A stretch of DNA of 49,454 nt from Thermodesulfovibrionales bacterium. GTDB lineage: Bacteria; Nitrospirota; Thermodesulfovibrionia; Thermodesulfovibrionales; JdFR-86. The stretch spans positions 1 through 49,454 of the forward strand of contig JAUXOF010000084.1 in the NCBI GenBank assembly GCA_030682405.1, given 5' to 3'. The notes beneath the pieces were generated by a model. It was given only the letters and a program-made list of their open reading frames with translations, was not told where the DNA came from and searched no databases. Every line of letters begins with the position of its first letter. Positions within the stretch are counted from its first letter, which is position 1. A program made the translations under genes and the position numbers. Positions 40,474 to 48,985 of the stretch are shown one piece after another.

Positions 40474-42215
40474 AAAGCGGCATAAAGTTCGGCGAATACC
40501 TTATAGAGAAAAAGATTATCACGACCTCCCAACTCGAGGAAGCACTTAAGAAGTCTAAGGAGCTTTCGCTCCCCCTCGGCGAGACATTGATAAGACTGAA
40601 GCATGTAAGCGAGCACCTCATGCTCGAAACCTTGAGCAAACTGCTCGGTATCGACTTCGTAAACATCGCCGAAAACAACTATCAGGCGATAGATAAATCT
40701 CTTTCGAAGGCCTTGCCGCTTGAGGTATGCCAGCAACATAAGGTCATCCCGGTGTTCATGATAAAGGACGAAGACACAAAGGAGCTCACCCTGGCCATGG
40801 CGGACCCTTTCGATGAGGAAGCCCTAAGGCAGGTTGAAGACATAACCGAATGCCATGTTACGCCTGTCCTTTCCACCCGGGCATCAATAGAGACCGGCAT
40901 TGGAAAGATGTACTCGGTAAAGATGGATGTAAAGGTTGACCGGGTTGCAATCGAAAAGGGCGATGCCATTGCCATAGCTAACAATATCCTTCAGAAGGCT
41001 GTGGGGCTCGGGGCAAGCGACATCCACATCGAGCCCCACGCAAAGGAAGTCCATGTGAGGATGAGGATTGACGGGGTGCTCGAAATTGCTGCGATTTACC
41101 CCTCAAACCTCCATTCATCCATAGTGTCGAGAATAAAGATCATGGCAAGCGAACAGAGCTCCCTGATGAAGATAGAGGAGAGGAGGCTTCCTCAGGACGG
41201 CTCATTCACGAGGCAGATTTCGGGCCACAGGGTGGACTGCAGGGTCTCCACTCTTCCAGCCATCTTCGGCGAAAAGGTCGTGATGAGGTTATTCGACAAG
41301 GACAAGGCGACATTTGTCGGCAGGATAAAAGACCTCAAGATGTCGCCCCGGATGGAGCTTCAGTTCAGAAGGTGCGTGAGGGTGCCAAGCGGCATAAACG
41401 TAGTAACCGGGCCCACCGGAAGCGGTAAGACCACTACGCTCCATGCGGTAGTAAACGAGATAAACACTCCGGGGATAAACATCATGACAGTGGAAGACCC
41501 TGTTGAATATCAGGCCCCTGATTATATAAACCAGAGTTCCGTTATGCCACAGGCCGGCTACACTTACGGCCGCGCGCTCCGTGCGATTATGAGACAGGAC
41601 CCGGATATAATCCTTATAGGCGAGGTCAGGGACCTCGAAACCGCCGAGATAGCCGTTCAGGCCGCACTGACAGGCCACAGGGTCTTTACCACCCTTCATA
41701 CGGAGGACGCCGCCGGCTCCATTGCCCGTCTGGTCGATATCGGGGTGGAAAACTTCCTCGTCTCCGCCACCGTTACTTCAACAATAAACCAGCGTCTCAT
41801 CAGAAAGGTATGCCAGAACTGCGTGGAAGAATACGTGCCCACCCTTGTGGAAATGAAGGACATAGGCATGGATAATGACATCGCCGAGGAGATACAGAGA
41901 GACTATCAGAAATACAATCTCAGGTCGGGCCCTGGATGCCAGCACTGCAGGCAGACCGGTTACCGCGGGCGGCAGGCCGTTTTCGAACTGATTACCATGA
42001 CCCCTGAAATAAGGGAGATAATCCATCAGAAAAAGGGATCTGTGGAGATAATGAACGCCGCAAGGGAAAAAGGCAAGGTCAACCTAATATTCGAAGAAGG
42101 CATCAGGCTCTTCCTCTCGGGAGTGACATCCCTCGGAGAGCTCCAGCACCTCCCGAGGGGAGACTATAAGGTAAAATCGGCGGTGGATATCTTCAAGGAT
42201 TCACAGATACAGTAA
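40470..42215 (+). CDS. GspE/PilB-type secretion or pilus assembly ATPase
   Basis: A 581-residue traffic ATPase. N-terminal MshEN-like/GspE_N domain (about 1-155), ligand-binding region (about 165-300, LGASDIHIEPHAKEVHVRMR), Walker A TGPTGSGKTTTLHAV (about 315), Asp box VEDPVEY, Walker B IILIGEVRDLETAEIAV, His box VFTTLHTEDAAGS, and the tetracysteine zinc motif CQNC ... CQHC. It would power type IV pilus extension or type II secretion. No other pil/gsp gene is adjacent, so it is an orphan here. MshEN domains can bind c-di-GMP; the next gene makes it. Confidence 0.93.
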   Translation: MKSGIKFGEYLIEKKIITTSQLEEALKKSKELSLPLGETLIRLKHVSEHLMLETLSKLLGIDFVNIAENNYQAIDKSLSKALPLEVCQQHKVIPVFMIKDEDTKELTLAMADPFDEEALRQVEDITECHVTPVLSTRASIETGIGKMYSVKMDVKVDRVAIEKGDAIAIANNILQKAVGLGASDIHIEPHAKEVHVRMRIDGVLEIAAIYPSNLHSSIVSRIKIMASEQSSLMKIEERRLPQDGSFTRQISGHRVDCRVSTLPAIFGEKVVMRLFDKDKATFVGRIKDLKMSPRMELQFRRCVRVPSGINVVTGPTGSGKTTTLHAVVNEINTPGINIMTVEDPVEYQAPDYINQSSVMPQAGYTYGRALRAIMRQDPDIILIGEVRDLETAEIAVQAALTGHRVFTTLHTEDAAGSIARLVDIGVENFLVSATVTSTINQRLIRKVCQNCVEEYVPTLVEMKDIGMDNDIAEEIQRDYQKYNLRSGPGCQHCRQTGYRGRQAVFELITMTPEIREIIHQKKGSVEIMNAAREKGKVNLIFEEGIRLFLSGVTSLGELQHLPRGDYKVKSAVDIFKDSQIQ

Positions 42216-42247
42216 TAACTCAATATGGCATTCAGGGGAGTTAAAGA

Positions 42248-43921
42248 TTGGACGACACCGAGAGCGTAAAAGAGAGTCTCAGGCTGCTCAGGGAGAAGTA
42301 CGCCCGTGAGCTGCCGGAAAAGATAAGCCGGATAGAGAAGGCGGCTGATTATTTACTCGGCGGACGCCTCGGCAAAGATGACTTTGACGGGTTGGCACGA
42401 ATGGTTCATACACTTAGCGGTTCAGCATCGTCCTTTGGATATACGGCTTTGGGGAGTGCCGCTAAGATGCTTGAGCATTTGCTTAAAAATATCGGAAGGG
42501 ACGACACCGACATCTCGGGTGAAACGAGGGATAAATGCAGATTATATCTTGATGAGATGAAACGGGAATCTTTAGACCTCGCCGGCGTTAGCACTGATGA
42601 ATTATCTTTTAATAAATCGTCGTCCTTCGTTACTGTCCAGAGCGAGGAAGGAAAGCTTCTTTACCTATGCGACGATGACGAATTTCTCATCGAGAACCTT
42701 TCCCTTCAGATAAGCCATTTCGGTTATGAGGTGAAGGGCTTTAACAGGGCTTCCGAATTAAGGTCTGCCGTGCGTAAGGCAGTCCCCTCAGCAATCGTTA
42801 TGGATATAACATTCCCCGAAGGGGAAATGGAGGGCATTGATTCGGTAAGGGAAATAAAGAAAGGATGCCCTCATGTGCCGGTGGTGTTCATGTCCAACCG
42901 TAACGATTTGAACACACGCATAAGGGCCGTTCAGTCTGGCGGGAATGCTTATGTTCTTAAGCCGCTGAATGTAGCCGGGCTGATAGACATGCTCGATGCC
43001 CTGACAAAGGATGCCCACACCTCTGCCCCATATCGTGTTCTCATAATAGACGATGACCCCGACCTCGCCTCCTATTATTCCATGGTTTTAAAACAGGCTT
43101 CTATTGATGCGAGGGTTGTCACAGACCCTTTCGGCGTAATGGCCCATCTTATCGAATTCAATCCCGACCTTATCCTTATGGATATGTATATGCCCGGCTG
43201 CGATGGTTTTGAGCTTTCAAAAGTAATTCGTCAGATAGAGTCCTTTGTAAGCATCCCGATTGTGTTTCTATCTTCCGAGACCGATATCGAAAAACAGCTA
43301 ACGGCGATGAGCATGGGAGGAGACGACTTCCTCACGAAGCCGATCGAGCCGGAGCATTTGGTTTCATCGGTTCGCTCAAGGGCCGAGAGGATGCGCATAA
43401 TACGTTCCTTTATGGACAGGGACAGCCTGACGGGACTCCTTAACCACACTAAGACTAAGGAGCACCTGGACATTATGACAGAGCGAGCCTCAAGGCAGAA
43501 CGTCCCTCTTGCCTTTGCCATGATTGACATAGACAGGTTCAAATCCGTTAACGACACATACGGACACCCAACCGGCGACAGGGTGATATCAAGTATTTCG
43601 AGACTGCTTCAGCAGCGCCTTCGTAAAACGGACGTCATAGGCCGGTACGGCGGCGAGGAGTTTGCGGTTATCTTTGCGGATACCGATATCCAGCACGCCC
43701 GAAGGATACTCGATGAAATCAGAGAGAGTTTTGCGAAGGTCAGGCATCATTCGGATAAGGGCGAATTTTCCGTCACATTTAGCTGCGGCATTGCGTCATT
43801 CCCTCATTTCGGAAATGCAAAAGCCGTTACCATTGCCGCTGACAATGCCCTATATGAGGCAAAGCGTAGCGGCAGAAACAAGGTAGTGTCCGCTTCAGAA
43901 GGCGGGACAGTCAATCTATAG
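42248..43921 (+). CDS. Hpt-REC-REC-GGDEF diguanylate cyclase
   Basis: A 557-residue protein starting at TTG 42248 behind GGGAG. Hpt domain (about 10-105): ARMVHTLSGSASSFGY with the phosphorylatable His. Receiver 1 (about 137-255): YLCDDDEFLIENL, SAIVMDITFPEGEMEG. Receiver 2 (about 265-385): VLIIDDDPDLASYY, LILMDMYMPGCDGFEL, LSSETD, LTKPIE. GGDEF domain (about 400-557): DSLTGLLNH, FAMIDIDRFKSVNDTYGH, active site RYGGEEFAVIFAD, and an intact RKTD inhibitory site five residues before it. It joins CheA-type phosphotransfer to c-di-GMP synthesis. Confidence 0.93.
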   Translation: MDDTESVKESLRLLREKYARELPEKISRIEKAADYLLGGRLGKDDFDGLARMVHTLSGSASSFGYTALGSAAKMLEHLLKNIGRDDTDISGETRDKCRLYLDEMKRESLDLAGVSTDELSFNKSSSFVTVQSEEGKLLYLCDDDEFLIENLSLQISHFGYEVKGFNRASELRSAVRKAVPSAIVMDITFPEGEMEGIDSVREIKKGCPHVPVVFMSNRNDLNTRIRAVQSGGNAYVLKPLNVAGLIDMLDALTKDAHTSAPYRVLIIDDDPDLASYYSMVLKQASIDARVVTDPFGVMAHLIEFNPDLILMDMYMPGCDGFELSKVIRQIESFVSIPIVFLSSETDIEKQLTAMSMGGDDFLTKPIEPEHLVSSVRSRAERMRIIRSFMDRDSLTGLLNHTKTKEHLDIMTERASRQNVPLAFAMIDIDRFKSVNDTYGHPTGDRVISSISRLLQQRLRKTDVIGRYGGEEFAVIFADTDIQHARRILDEIRESFAKVRHHSDKGEFSVTFSCGIASFPHFGNAKAVTIAADNALYEAKRSGRNKVVSASEGGTVNL

Positions 43922-44018
43922 GTTTTCCTCAAGCCGGATAGAGACCATGTAATATTCTGTGTGTGGTTAACACCTAAATACCTGTGCCAGTTTTTGAACT
44001 TCTGAAATTGATACATCC

Positions 44019-44450
44019 TCATATATCCTTATGCCCTGCAAGATACAGCCAGCCCTCATCTGTCGGTATATAGGTGATGTCCGAGACCCACACCTTATTG
44101 GGCGCAGCCGCCTCGAATTTCTGCTCAAGAAGATTCTCCGCCACCGGCAGATTATGCTTGGAATCCGTCGTCGCCTTGAATCTCTTCTTCTGTTTGCACT
44201 TAATGCCTAACTTCTTGCGAATCCTCCTGATACGGCTGACCCCTACCTTTACCCCATGATCCGCAAGGTTCTCTTGCAGATGCTTAGGCCCGCAGGTCTC
44301 CCGCGTCCGCTTGTGCGCCGCTTGTATCTCGACTTCCAGACGGGCATCCTCCCGTGCACGCATAGAGGGCCTCCTGTTAAGCCATGCGTAATATCCGCTT
44401 ATGGATACATTCAACATCCGGCAAGGAAACAGCGTTATCTTCCGAGCCGC
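44019..44450 (-). pseudogene. IS3-family transposase OrfB, N-terminal fragment
   Basis: About 140 residues of an IS3-type OrfB are readable. ISGYYAWLNRRPS, CGPKHLQENLADHGVKVG, IRRIRKKLGIKCKQKKRF, then the first part of the integrase core (NKVWVSDITYIPTDEGWLYL) with the first catalytic Asp. The frame ends in a stop just after AGHKD, so the rest of the DDE core is missing, and OrfA is also absent. The gaps 43922-44018 and 44451-44609 show nothing else that I recognise. Confidence 0.8.
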
Positions 44451-44609
44451 CTATAAATGAGAAGGCCGCCGGATGAGAACCATCGGAAAATGTGCGAAAG
44501 ATTCTTGACAGTACCCGTACAATATGGAGACTTTTCCATTATAGCAGATGGCAACTGGATAGTCGCTACGGTTTTGAGCCGGGATGATGATCAAGTCAAG
44601 TAGTTGATA

Positions 44610-45740
44610 TTAGGCAGTCTTCGTGTCGCGTTCAGGTATCGGATTATTCTTAATGTCATTTATAGCTTCAAGAAGCTTTATTGTTGCATTACCGTCTAAG
44701 GTCTCACTATTATACCTTACTGTATAGAGTCCTTGAAGATTTGATGGAAGCTGAACGCCTTCGCGGACAAGAAGGATAAAGCGTCTTCCGTAAAGGGCCA
44801 TTGCAGCACCAATTTCGATAAGAACATTGGGATTAATAATGTTCTGTTCATTTGCCTCTTTGTCAATTAGCTTTTGCTCGGCATCAACATGAATAATCGC
44901 CGCCCCACAGCTCCGCATATCATCCATAACTTTATCTGGCACTGGCTTTGCAACAGCCTGTTTTTCAACAGAAACAACTGGAATCATTTCTCCGAATCCG
45001 AGAAGTTTTTTAATTGGCTCAATTAAATCTTTATTTTTCCCATGTGTAATGAATACTCTCCTATTGGTCTGACTCGAAGTGGCTTGCGCTTCATGGGGGA
45101 AAAGCGCTTTTTTTGCGGGGCTTTCCTCGGCACTGTTCTCTTCTTTTTTCTCCTCGACTTTCTCTTCAGCTACTGGAACACCTGAAAGGTCGATATATCG
45201 TTTACCCTTGATTTCCTGTATGAAATTAACGGCTTGCGCACCGTCGAGTATTAAAGTGTAAACAGACTCAGCTTTCTCGCGGGGCACGCCCATTTCTTCA
45301 AGGACATTGAGTGCTATGTTATGTTGTGGCAGTGGGTATCCAGAATATTTATTGAGGAATTCGCCAAGAACCCGTGGTTTAAGAATTGCTTCTCGCTTTG
45401 CTACTAAATCATCACCTTCTTCGGGTTGGACTATTCTTTTACCTAATGGTGTAACTGTAATCTTGGGCGCACTGTAGCCACCATCCGTCAACTCATATGC
45501 GATAGCAGCGCCACAAAGCATCCTGAAAGAGCTATAACTAGGTGACATATTAAGTGCCTTAGCCACATGAAGTGGCGTTGTAGGTTGCGATGCATAATTT
45601 TCCACGATTGTTTTCGGAATTCGAAGTGCCTCATCAAGCGGATAACTTGGGATATCTGACTGCGAAATATACTTCCTTTGTTGTGAAGGTGTGAAGTTTT
45701 CTTTCTTATCCAAAGATTTCTTTTTAGGTGGTCTCTTCAT
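44610..45740 (-). CDS. TIR-like nucleotide-binding protein (PF10137-type), candidate defence effector
   Basis: A 376-residue protein. The N-terminal half (about 20-195) looks like a winged-helix or sensor region (PLHVAKALNMSPSYSSFRML, VTPLGKRIV). A Glu/Lys-rich linker follows (about 200-225). The C-terminal domain (about 235-355) matches TIR-like domains of predicted nucleotide-binding proteins: RRVFITHGKNKDLIEPIK, GAAIIHVDAEQK, NVLIEIGAAMALYGRRFILL. In PF10137-type proteins the domain can degrade NAD+ as an antiphage response; that role is inferred here. The codons are more AT-rich than in the flanks. AAGGAGG precedes the ATG, 31 nt from the tRNA 3' end. Confidence 0.82.
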   Translation of the reverse strand: MKRPPKKKSLDKKENFTPSQQRKYISQSDIPSYPLDEALRIPKTIVENYASQPTTPLHVAKALNMSPSYSSFRMLCGAAIAYELTDGGYSAPKITVTPLGKRIVQPEEGDDLVAKREAILKPRVLGEFLNKYSGYPLPQHNIALNVLEEMGVPREKAESVYTLILDGAQAVNFIQEIKGKRYIDLSGVPVAEEKVEEKKEENSAEESPAKKALFPHEAQATSSQTNRRVFITHGKNKDLIEPIKKLLGFGEMIPVVSVEKQAVAKPVPDKVMDDMRSCGAAIIHVDAEQKLIDKEANEQNIINPNVLIEIGAAMALYGRRFILLVREGVQLPSNLQGLYTVRYNSETLDGNATIKLLEAINDIKNNPIPERDTKTA

Positions 45741-45771
45741 TGTGTCCTCCTTAATCTACATTTAAGAAAAG

Positions 45772-45844
45772 CTCCTGGGGAGGGATTCGAACCCCCGACC
45801 AAGTGGTTAACAGCCACCCGCTCTGCCAGCTGAGCTACCCAGGA
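45772..45844 (-). tRNA. tRNA-Asn (GTT)
   Basis: A 73-nt cloverleaf on the minus strand. Acceptor arms TCCTGGG/CCCAGGA pair fully, with discriminator G. The D-arm is AGCTCAGCTGGCAGAGC, the anticodon arm GGTGGCTGTTAACCACTT with anticodon GTT, and the T-arm GGGGGTTCGAATCCCTCC. CCA is not encoded. It is single, with no adjacent tRNA. Confidence 0.97.
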
Positions 45845-45899
45845 ATATCCTGATTGTATATCAAAAAAAACGATGTTTTGTCAATTTCGGCAACAGAAA

Positions 45900-45928
45900 G
45901 CGGGGGCGTAAAAGGTTTACGTCCCCGC
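45900..45928 (-). terminator. Hairpin terminator after the small exported protein gene
   Basis: A 13-bp stem (GCGGGGGCGTAAA with its partner at 45916-45928, one G-U pair) and a 3-base loop. On the minus strand it is followed by a T-rich stretch (GCTTTCTGTT). It lies 24-52 bases after the stop of the gene at 45952. Confidence 0.6.
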
Positions 45929-45951
45929 CTAAAAACGGATTTATAACCGGG

Positions 45952-46338
45952 CTATTCCTTCAGCATCTGAAGGGAATCCTTCGCGTCCTTTGCAAGGGCG
46001 CTTGAGGGGTATTTCTTCAGAAAATCCTCGAACCTCTTACGGGCCTCCATCTTCTCGCCCTTTGAGGCATAATCCAGCGCTATGCTGAAGTTGTCAAGCT
46101 CCTCTCTTGTGACCTCTATCGTGGTATCCTTCCCTTTCCAATAGAGGGTCTCACCCCCGTCCTTCGCGCCCCTCAGGCCGCCTACGGCAGTGGTGGTCGT
46201 AACGGTCTTTGTGGGGGTCATCGTGCTGACCTTGTTTTTAAGGGTTGTCCACAAGTTTTCTTTCTCGGCTGCAAACGATAAGGATGCCGCAAACACCAAC
46301 AATGATAAGACTGATAAGACTGCCAGTGCCCTTTTCAT
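45952..46338 (-). CDS. Small exported protein with TPR-like C-terminus
   Basis: A 128-residue protein with a clear signal peptide (MKRALAVLSVLSLLVFAASL, cleavage after SFA near residue 23). A Thr-rich middle (about 35-52) is followed by a helical region: ELDNFSIALDYASKGEKMEA, RKRFEDFLKKYP and ALAKDAKDSL. This helix pair resembles one to one-and-a-half TPR units of the YbgF/BamD kind. It is presumably periplasmic. I do not recognise a named family. Confidence 0.8.
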   Translation of the reverse strand: MKRALAVLSVLSLLVFAASLSFAAEKENLWTTLKNKVSTMTPTKTVTTTTAVGGLRGAKDGGETLYWKGKDTTIEVTREELDNFSIALDYASKGEKMEARKRFEDFLKKYPSSALAKDAKDSLQMLKE

Positions 46339-46351
46339 ACGCCCCTCCTCA

Positions 46352-46401
46352 ATCTAAGATGTTTCTTAGATAAGTATAGCACTTTTTATGCCCTGTTTCC
46401 A
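46352..46401 (-). promoter_or_regulatory. Possible promoter with palindromic operator for the small exported protein
   Basis: Minus strand: TGGAAA (46401-46396), 17 bases, TATACT (46378-46373). Immediately after the -10 box lies the exact palindrome ATCTAAG-N6-CTTAGAT (46352-46371), where a repressor could block transcription. The match to the -35 consensus is weak. Confidence 0.35.
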
Positions 46402-46405
46402 TATT

Positions 46406-47239
46406 TTATTCATGCGTCTTGGGAGCCCTTCTGTAAACCACGTAATAGACGAGCGCCACAAGCACGCTGCCTCCGATTATATTGCCCAGCGTCACGGGTA
46501 TGAGATTATGCGCGAACCCATAGAGGTTCAGGCCGTCGGTGTTTTGCAGGCCGCTTCCTATCCCCATCTTATGGAGCATGATACCGAGCGGGATGAAGTA
46601 CATGTTTGCGATGCTGTGCTCAAAGCCCGCGGCCACAAAAGCGGAAATCGGGAAGATTATGGCGGCGATTTTGTCCATGACGCTCCTGCCGGCAAGGGTA
46701 AGCCACACGGCAAGGCAAACGAGCAGGTTGCAGAGCACTCCTTTAAAAAACGCCTCCCAGAAAGGAATCGAAGTCTTAAAAGCCGCAATGTCCACGGCCA
46801 GCCTCCCGACCGCTGTCCCTCCCATGCTCCAGTGGTTTGACAGCAGGACAAGCAGCGCTATGCCGAATGCACCGACAAAATTAGCCGCATACACGATGAG
46901 CCAGTTTTTAAGGAGTTCCTTTGTGGATATGCGCTTGCTCACCCATGCCATGACCAGAAGGTTGTTGCCTGTAAAAAGCTCCGCACCCGCAACCACCACA
47001 AGCACCAGACCCAAAGAAAATGTAAGACCGCCTAAAAGGCGGCTCAGGCCGAAGCTCAGCGCCTTGTCGCATGTCACAAGGGTGAAGTACATTGCGCCAA
47101 GCGCTATGAATGCGCCCGCCAGAACGCCAAGCATGGCAACGGACATAAACGGAAGCTGCGCCTTCGTAACTCCGACGTTTTCCACCTTCTCGGCTATCTC
47201 CTTGGGAGAATAGGCATCAAACCCGAATATTTCGGCCAT
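46406..47239 (-). CDS. Formate/nitrite channel (FNT family, FocA/NirC)
   Basis: A 277-residue inner-membrane channel with six hydrophobic helices. FNT signatures are visible: GAFIALGAMYFTLV, LGLVLVVVAGAELFTGNNL with the family GAELFTGN motif, GVLCNLLVCLAVWLTLAG, and the second half FVAAGFEHSIANMYFIPLG with the central His of the pore (GFEHSIANM). It probably moves formate, nitrite or a similar monovalent anion. GGAGGGA lies before the ATG. It follows the glycosyltransferase gene by 16 bases. Confidence 0.94.
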   Translation of the reverse strand: MAEIFGFDAYSPKEIAEKVENVGVTKAQLPFMSVAMLGVLAGAFIALGAMYFTLVTCDKALSFGLSRLLGGLTFSLGLVLVVVAGAELFTGNNLLVMAWVSKRISTKELLKNWLIVYAANFVGAFGIALLVLLSNHWSMGGTAVGRLAVDIAAFKTSIPFWEAFFKGVLCNLLVCLAVWLTLAGRSVMDKIAAIIFPISAFVAAGFEHSIANMYFIPLGIMLHKMGIGSGLQNTDGLNLYGFAHNLIPVTLGNIIGGSVLVALVYYVVYRRAPKTHE

Positions 47240-47255
47240 AAGTCCCTCCTTTCAC

Positions 47256-48854
47256 TCACATGTTCTTATCGGTCTTAAAGATATAAACACCGCTGATAAT
47301 CTTACCTGCCGCCCAGTAGTGCGGGTATTGCTCGTCTATCGCAGAGGATAGGCTGCATTTGAGGTTAATGTATCTCATAATCTCCGTATCATAAGCAGGG
47401 CCGCAGGATTTGGAGGCAATAGTCCTAAACCCCTCGTCCATGATTATATAATCAACCCCCTGCCTTTTGACCTCATCCTCAAAACCCGGGCAATTGGCCG
47501 ACGGCCTCTCCAATTTAAACCACACCCCTACGAAGTCCGCATGCTTAAGCGCAGGGAGGTAGAAATCGCGGGCAACGACCTTAGAGCCTGACGGTACGGC
47601 TGCGGACACTTTACCCAGAAGCCTTGTATAACTATACTTCCTCATCCGTATCCGGCCCATTGCAATGTCCGCAATGCCTGCGGCTGAAAAGACCGCAATG
47701 AAAAGCCATACGAATACGGTTGAGGCACGCCGACCGAGGGGCAGTGCCCCTTCCCGAGGGGTTCGCAACCCTTCCCGGGGGGTTCGCAACCCTTCTATGC
47801 CCTTAAGCCCTGCTGCAAGGGCAACTGCAAAGAACGGGTAGAATTCCACCACATGCCAATAGCCGAACTGCTCGGTTATAAAATAATTGAAAAACGCCGT
47901 GAGCGCGGGAAACCCAGCAAGGAGCAGGACGTTCCGTCTCTGCCTTGTAAAAAGGGCTGTCAGATATACGAGGCCGGCAGAGACTGCGAAGAAATAAGCG
48001 CTTATGTTGTTCGGGAAAAAATCGTTAAAAAGCCGGAGGTACTGGAATATATAATCCTTAGGGAAGCTGATGACGCTCTCTTTGAAAAGGGCGAACAGGT
48101 TTTTATTCATAAATGGGAATGGGTATGACCTCAGGATGCCTGAGGCGGCCTGCGCTGCTGATTGGGCCTGCACGGAAGACGCCTGAGAAGGCGCATATGA
48201 GAAGACCATCCATGCTAAAATCCCCGCACCAAGCCCTGAAAGAAATAACAGGGTTGCCTTAGAGAAAACCTTTTTCCTCGCCAGAATGACATATGCCGCC
48301 ACAAAACCCGGAACGTACTGGAGGTTATTGGGATGGATGTTTATGGAAAGCGCTGACAGAATCCCTGAATAAAGCAGCAACCGCATGTTCTCTCTGAGTC
48401 CCACAAGCAGGAGGTAAAACGCAAAGACGATTATCAGGGAGGTCATAATCTCGGGCCGCGCTATATTGGAATGCCACTGAAAGGCAAAGGTGCTTCCGAG
48501 GACTATGGAGGAGACAAGCCCCGCCTTCTCATCCAAAATCTCCTTTCCGAGGACATAAGTCAGGTAAAGCAGGATGGAGCCTGCAATGAGGGAAAAAAGC
48601 CTTGCCACAAAAACCCCTCCGCCTGTAAGTGAGAGGAACAGCCCCAGAGATGCAAAATAAAGCCTTGGTATTGCGTAACCTATAGGCGGGTTGTCAAAGA
48701 AGTTCAGGCTGCCCTCAACAGCCCATATCTCATCGCCGAGGTTGTAGTTTATAGGGGGATAGGTCCTCAGGGTCAATGCCCCCCAGATGAAAAAAACAAA
48801 GACCCAGAGGAGGACTACTGACCTGTAGCTGATTTTATATCCGCCTATGCCCAC
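47256..48854 (-). CDS. GT39-type (ArnT/PMT-like) membrane glycosyltransferase
   Basis: A 532-residue protein with about 11 predicted membrane helices. Family features: an acidic motif in the first periplasmic loop (NYNLGDEIWAVEGSLNF, with Asp-Glu), ARLFSLIAGSILLYLTYVLG, and NIARPEIMTSLI. Such enzymes transfer sugars from polyprenyl-phosphate donors to lipids or proteins on the outer face of the inner membrane. A cytoplasmic or loop segment near residues 355-370 consists of a duplicated 7-residue unit (GLRTPRE, twice), encoded by a 21-bp DNA repeat that also occurs upstream of the gene. Confidence 0.85.
   Translation of the reverse strand: MGIGGYKISYRSVVLLWVFVFFIWGALTLRTYPPINYNLGDEIWAVEGSLNFFDNPPIGYAIPRLYFASLGLFLSLTGGGVFVARLFSLIAGSILLYLTYVLGKEILDEKAGLVSSIVLGSTFAFQWHSNIARPEIMTSLIIVFAFYLLLVGLRENMRLLLYSGILSALSINIHPNNLQYVPGFVAAYVILARKKVFSKATLLFLSGLGAGILAWMVFSYAPSQASSVQAQSAAQAASGILRSYPFPFMNKNLFALFKESVISFPKDYIFQYLRLFNDFFPNNISAYFFAVSAGLVYLTALFTRQRRNVLLLAGFPALTAFFNYFITEQFGYWHVVEFYPFFAVALAAGLKGIEGLRTPREGLRTPREGALPLGRRASTVFVWLFIAVFSAAGIADIAMGRIRMRKYSYTRLLGKVSAAVPSGSKVVARDFYLPALKHADFVGVWFKLERPSANCPGFEDEVKRQGVDYIIMDEGFRTIASKSCGPAYDTEIMRYINLKCSLSSAIDEQYPHYWAAGKIISGVYIFKTDKNM
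47750..47791. repeat. 21-bp palindromic tandem repeat inside the GT39 gene
   Basis: Two head-to-tail copies of CTTCCCGAGGGGTTCGCAACC (the second with G for A at position 8), in frame with the gene. Each unit has a GGGTTCGCAACCC palindrome. A related unit with a GGGGCAGTGCCCC core lies just before (47738-47750). The same 21-bp unit occurs twice at 48878-48919. Confidence 0.8.
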
Positions 48855-48877
48855 CTTACTAAAATACCACAGAAGTG

Positions 48878-48919
48878 AAGGGTTGCGAACCCCTCGGTAA
48901 GGGTTGCGAACCCATCGGG
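48878..48919. repeat. 21-bp palindromic tandem repeat upstream of the GT39 gene
   Basis: Two copies of the same unit as in the GT39 coding region, here read as AAGGGTTGCGAACCCCTCGGT and AAGGGTTGCGAACCCATCGGG. They lie in the gap (48855-48985) between the GT39 start and the end of the terminase-like gene, in the opposite direction to those inside the gene. I see no other feature in this gap. Confidence 0.8.
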
Positions 48920-48985
48920 AAGCCTGGAGTCTGCGTCAGATTTGCGGGGTTTACTGTTTCCTCTATGACGCACACCCACGCTGAA

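Noticed and set aside
43922-44609. Second attachment-type copy of the tRNA-Asn 3' end bounding the TIR-like gene
   Set aside because: I found no repeat of the tRNA 3' end on this side, so integration at the tRNA is only suggested by position.
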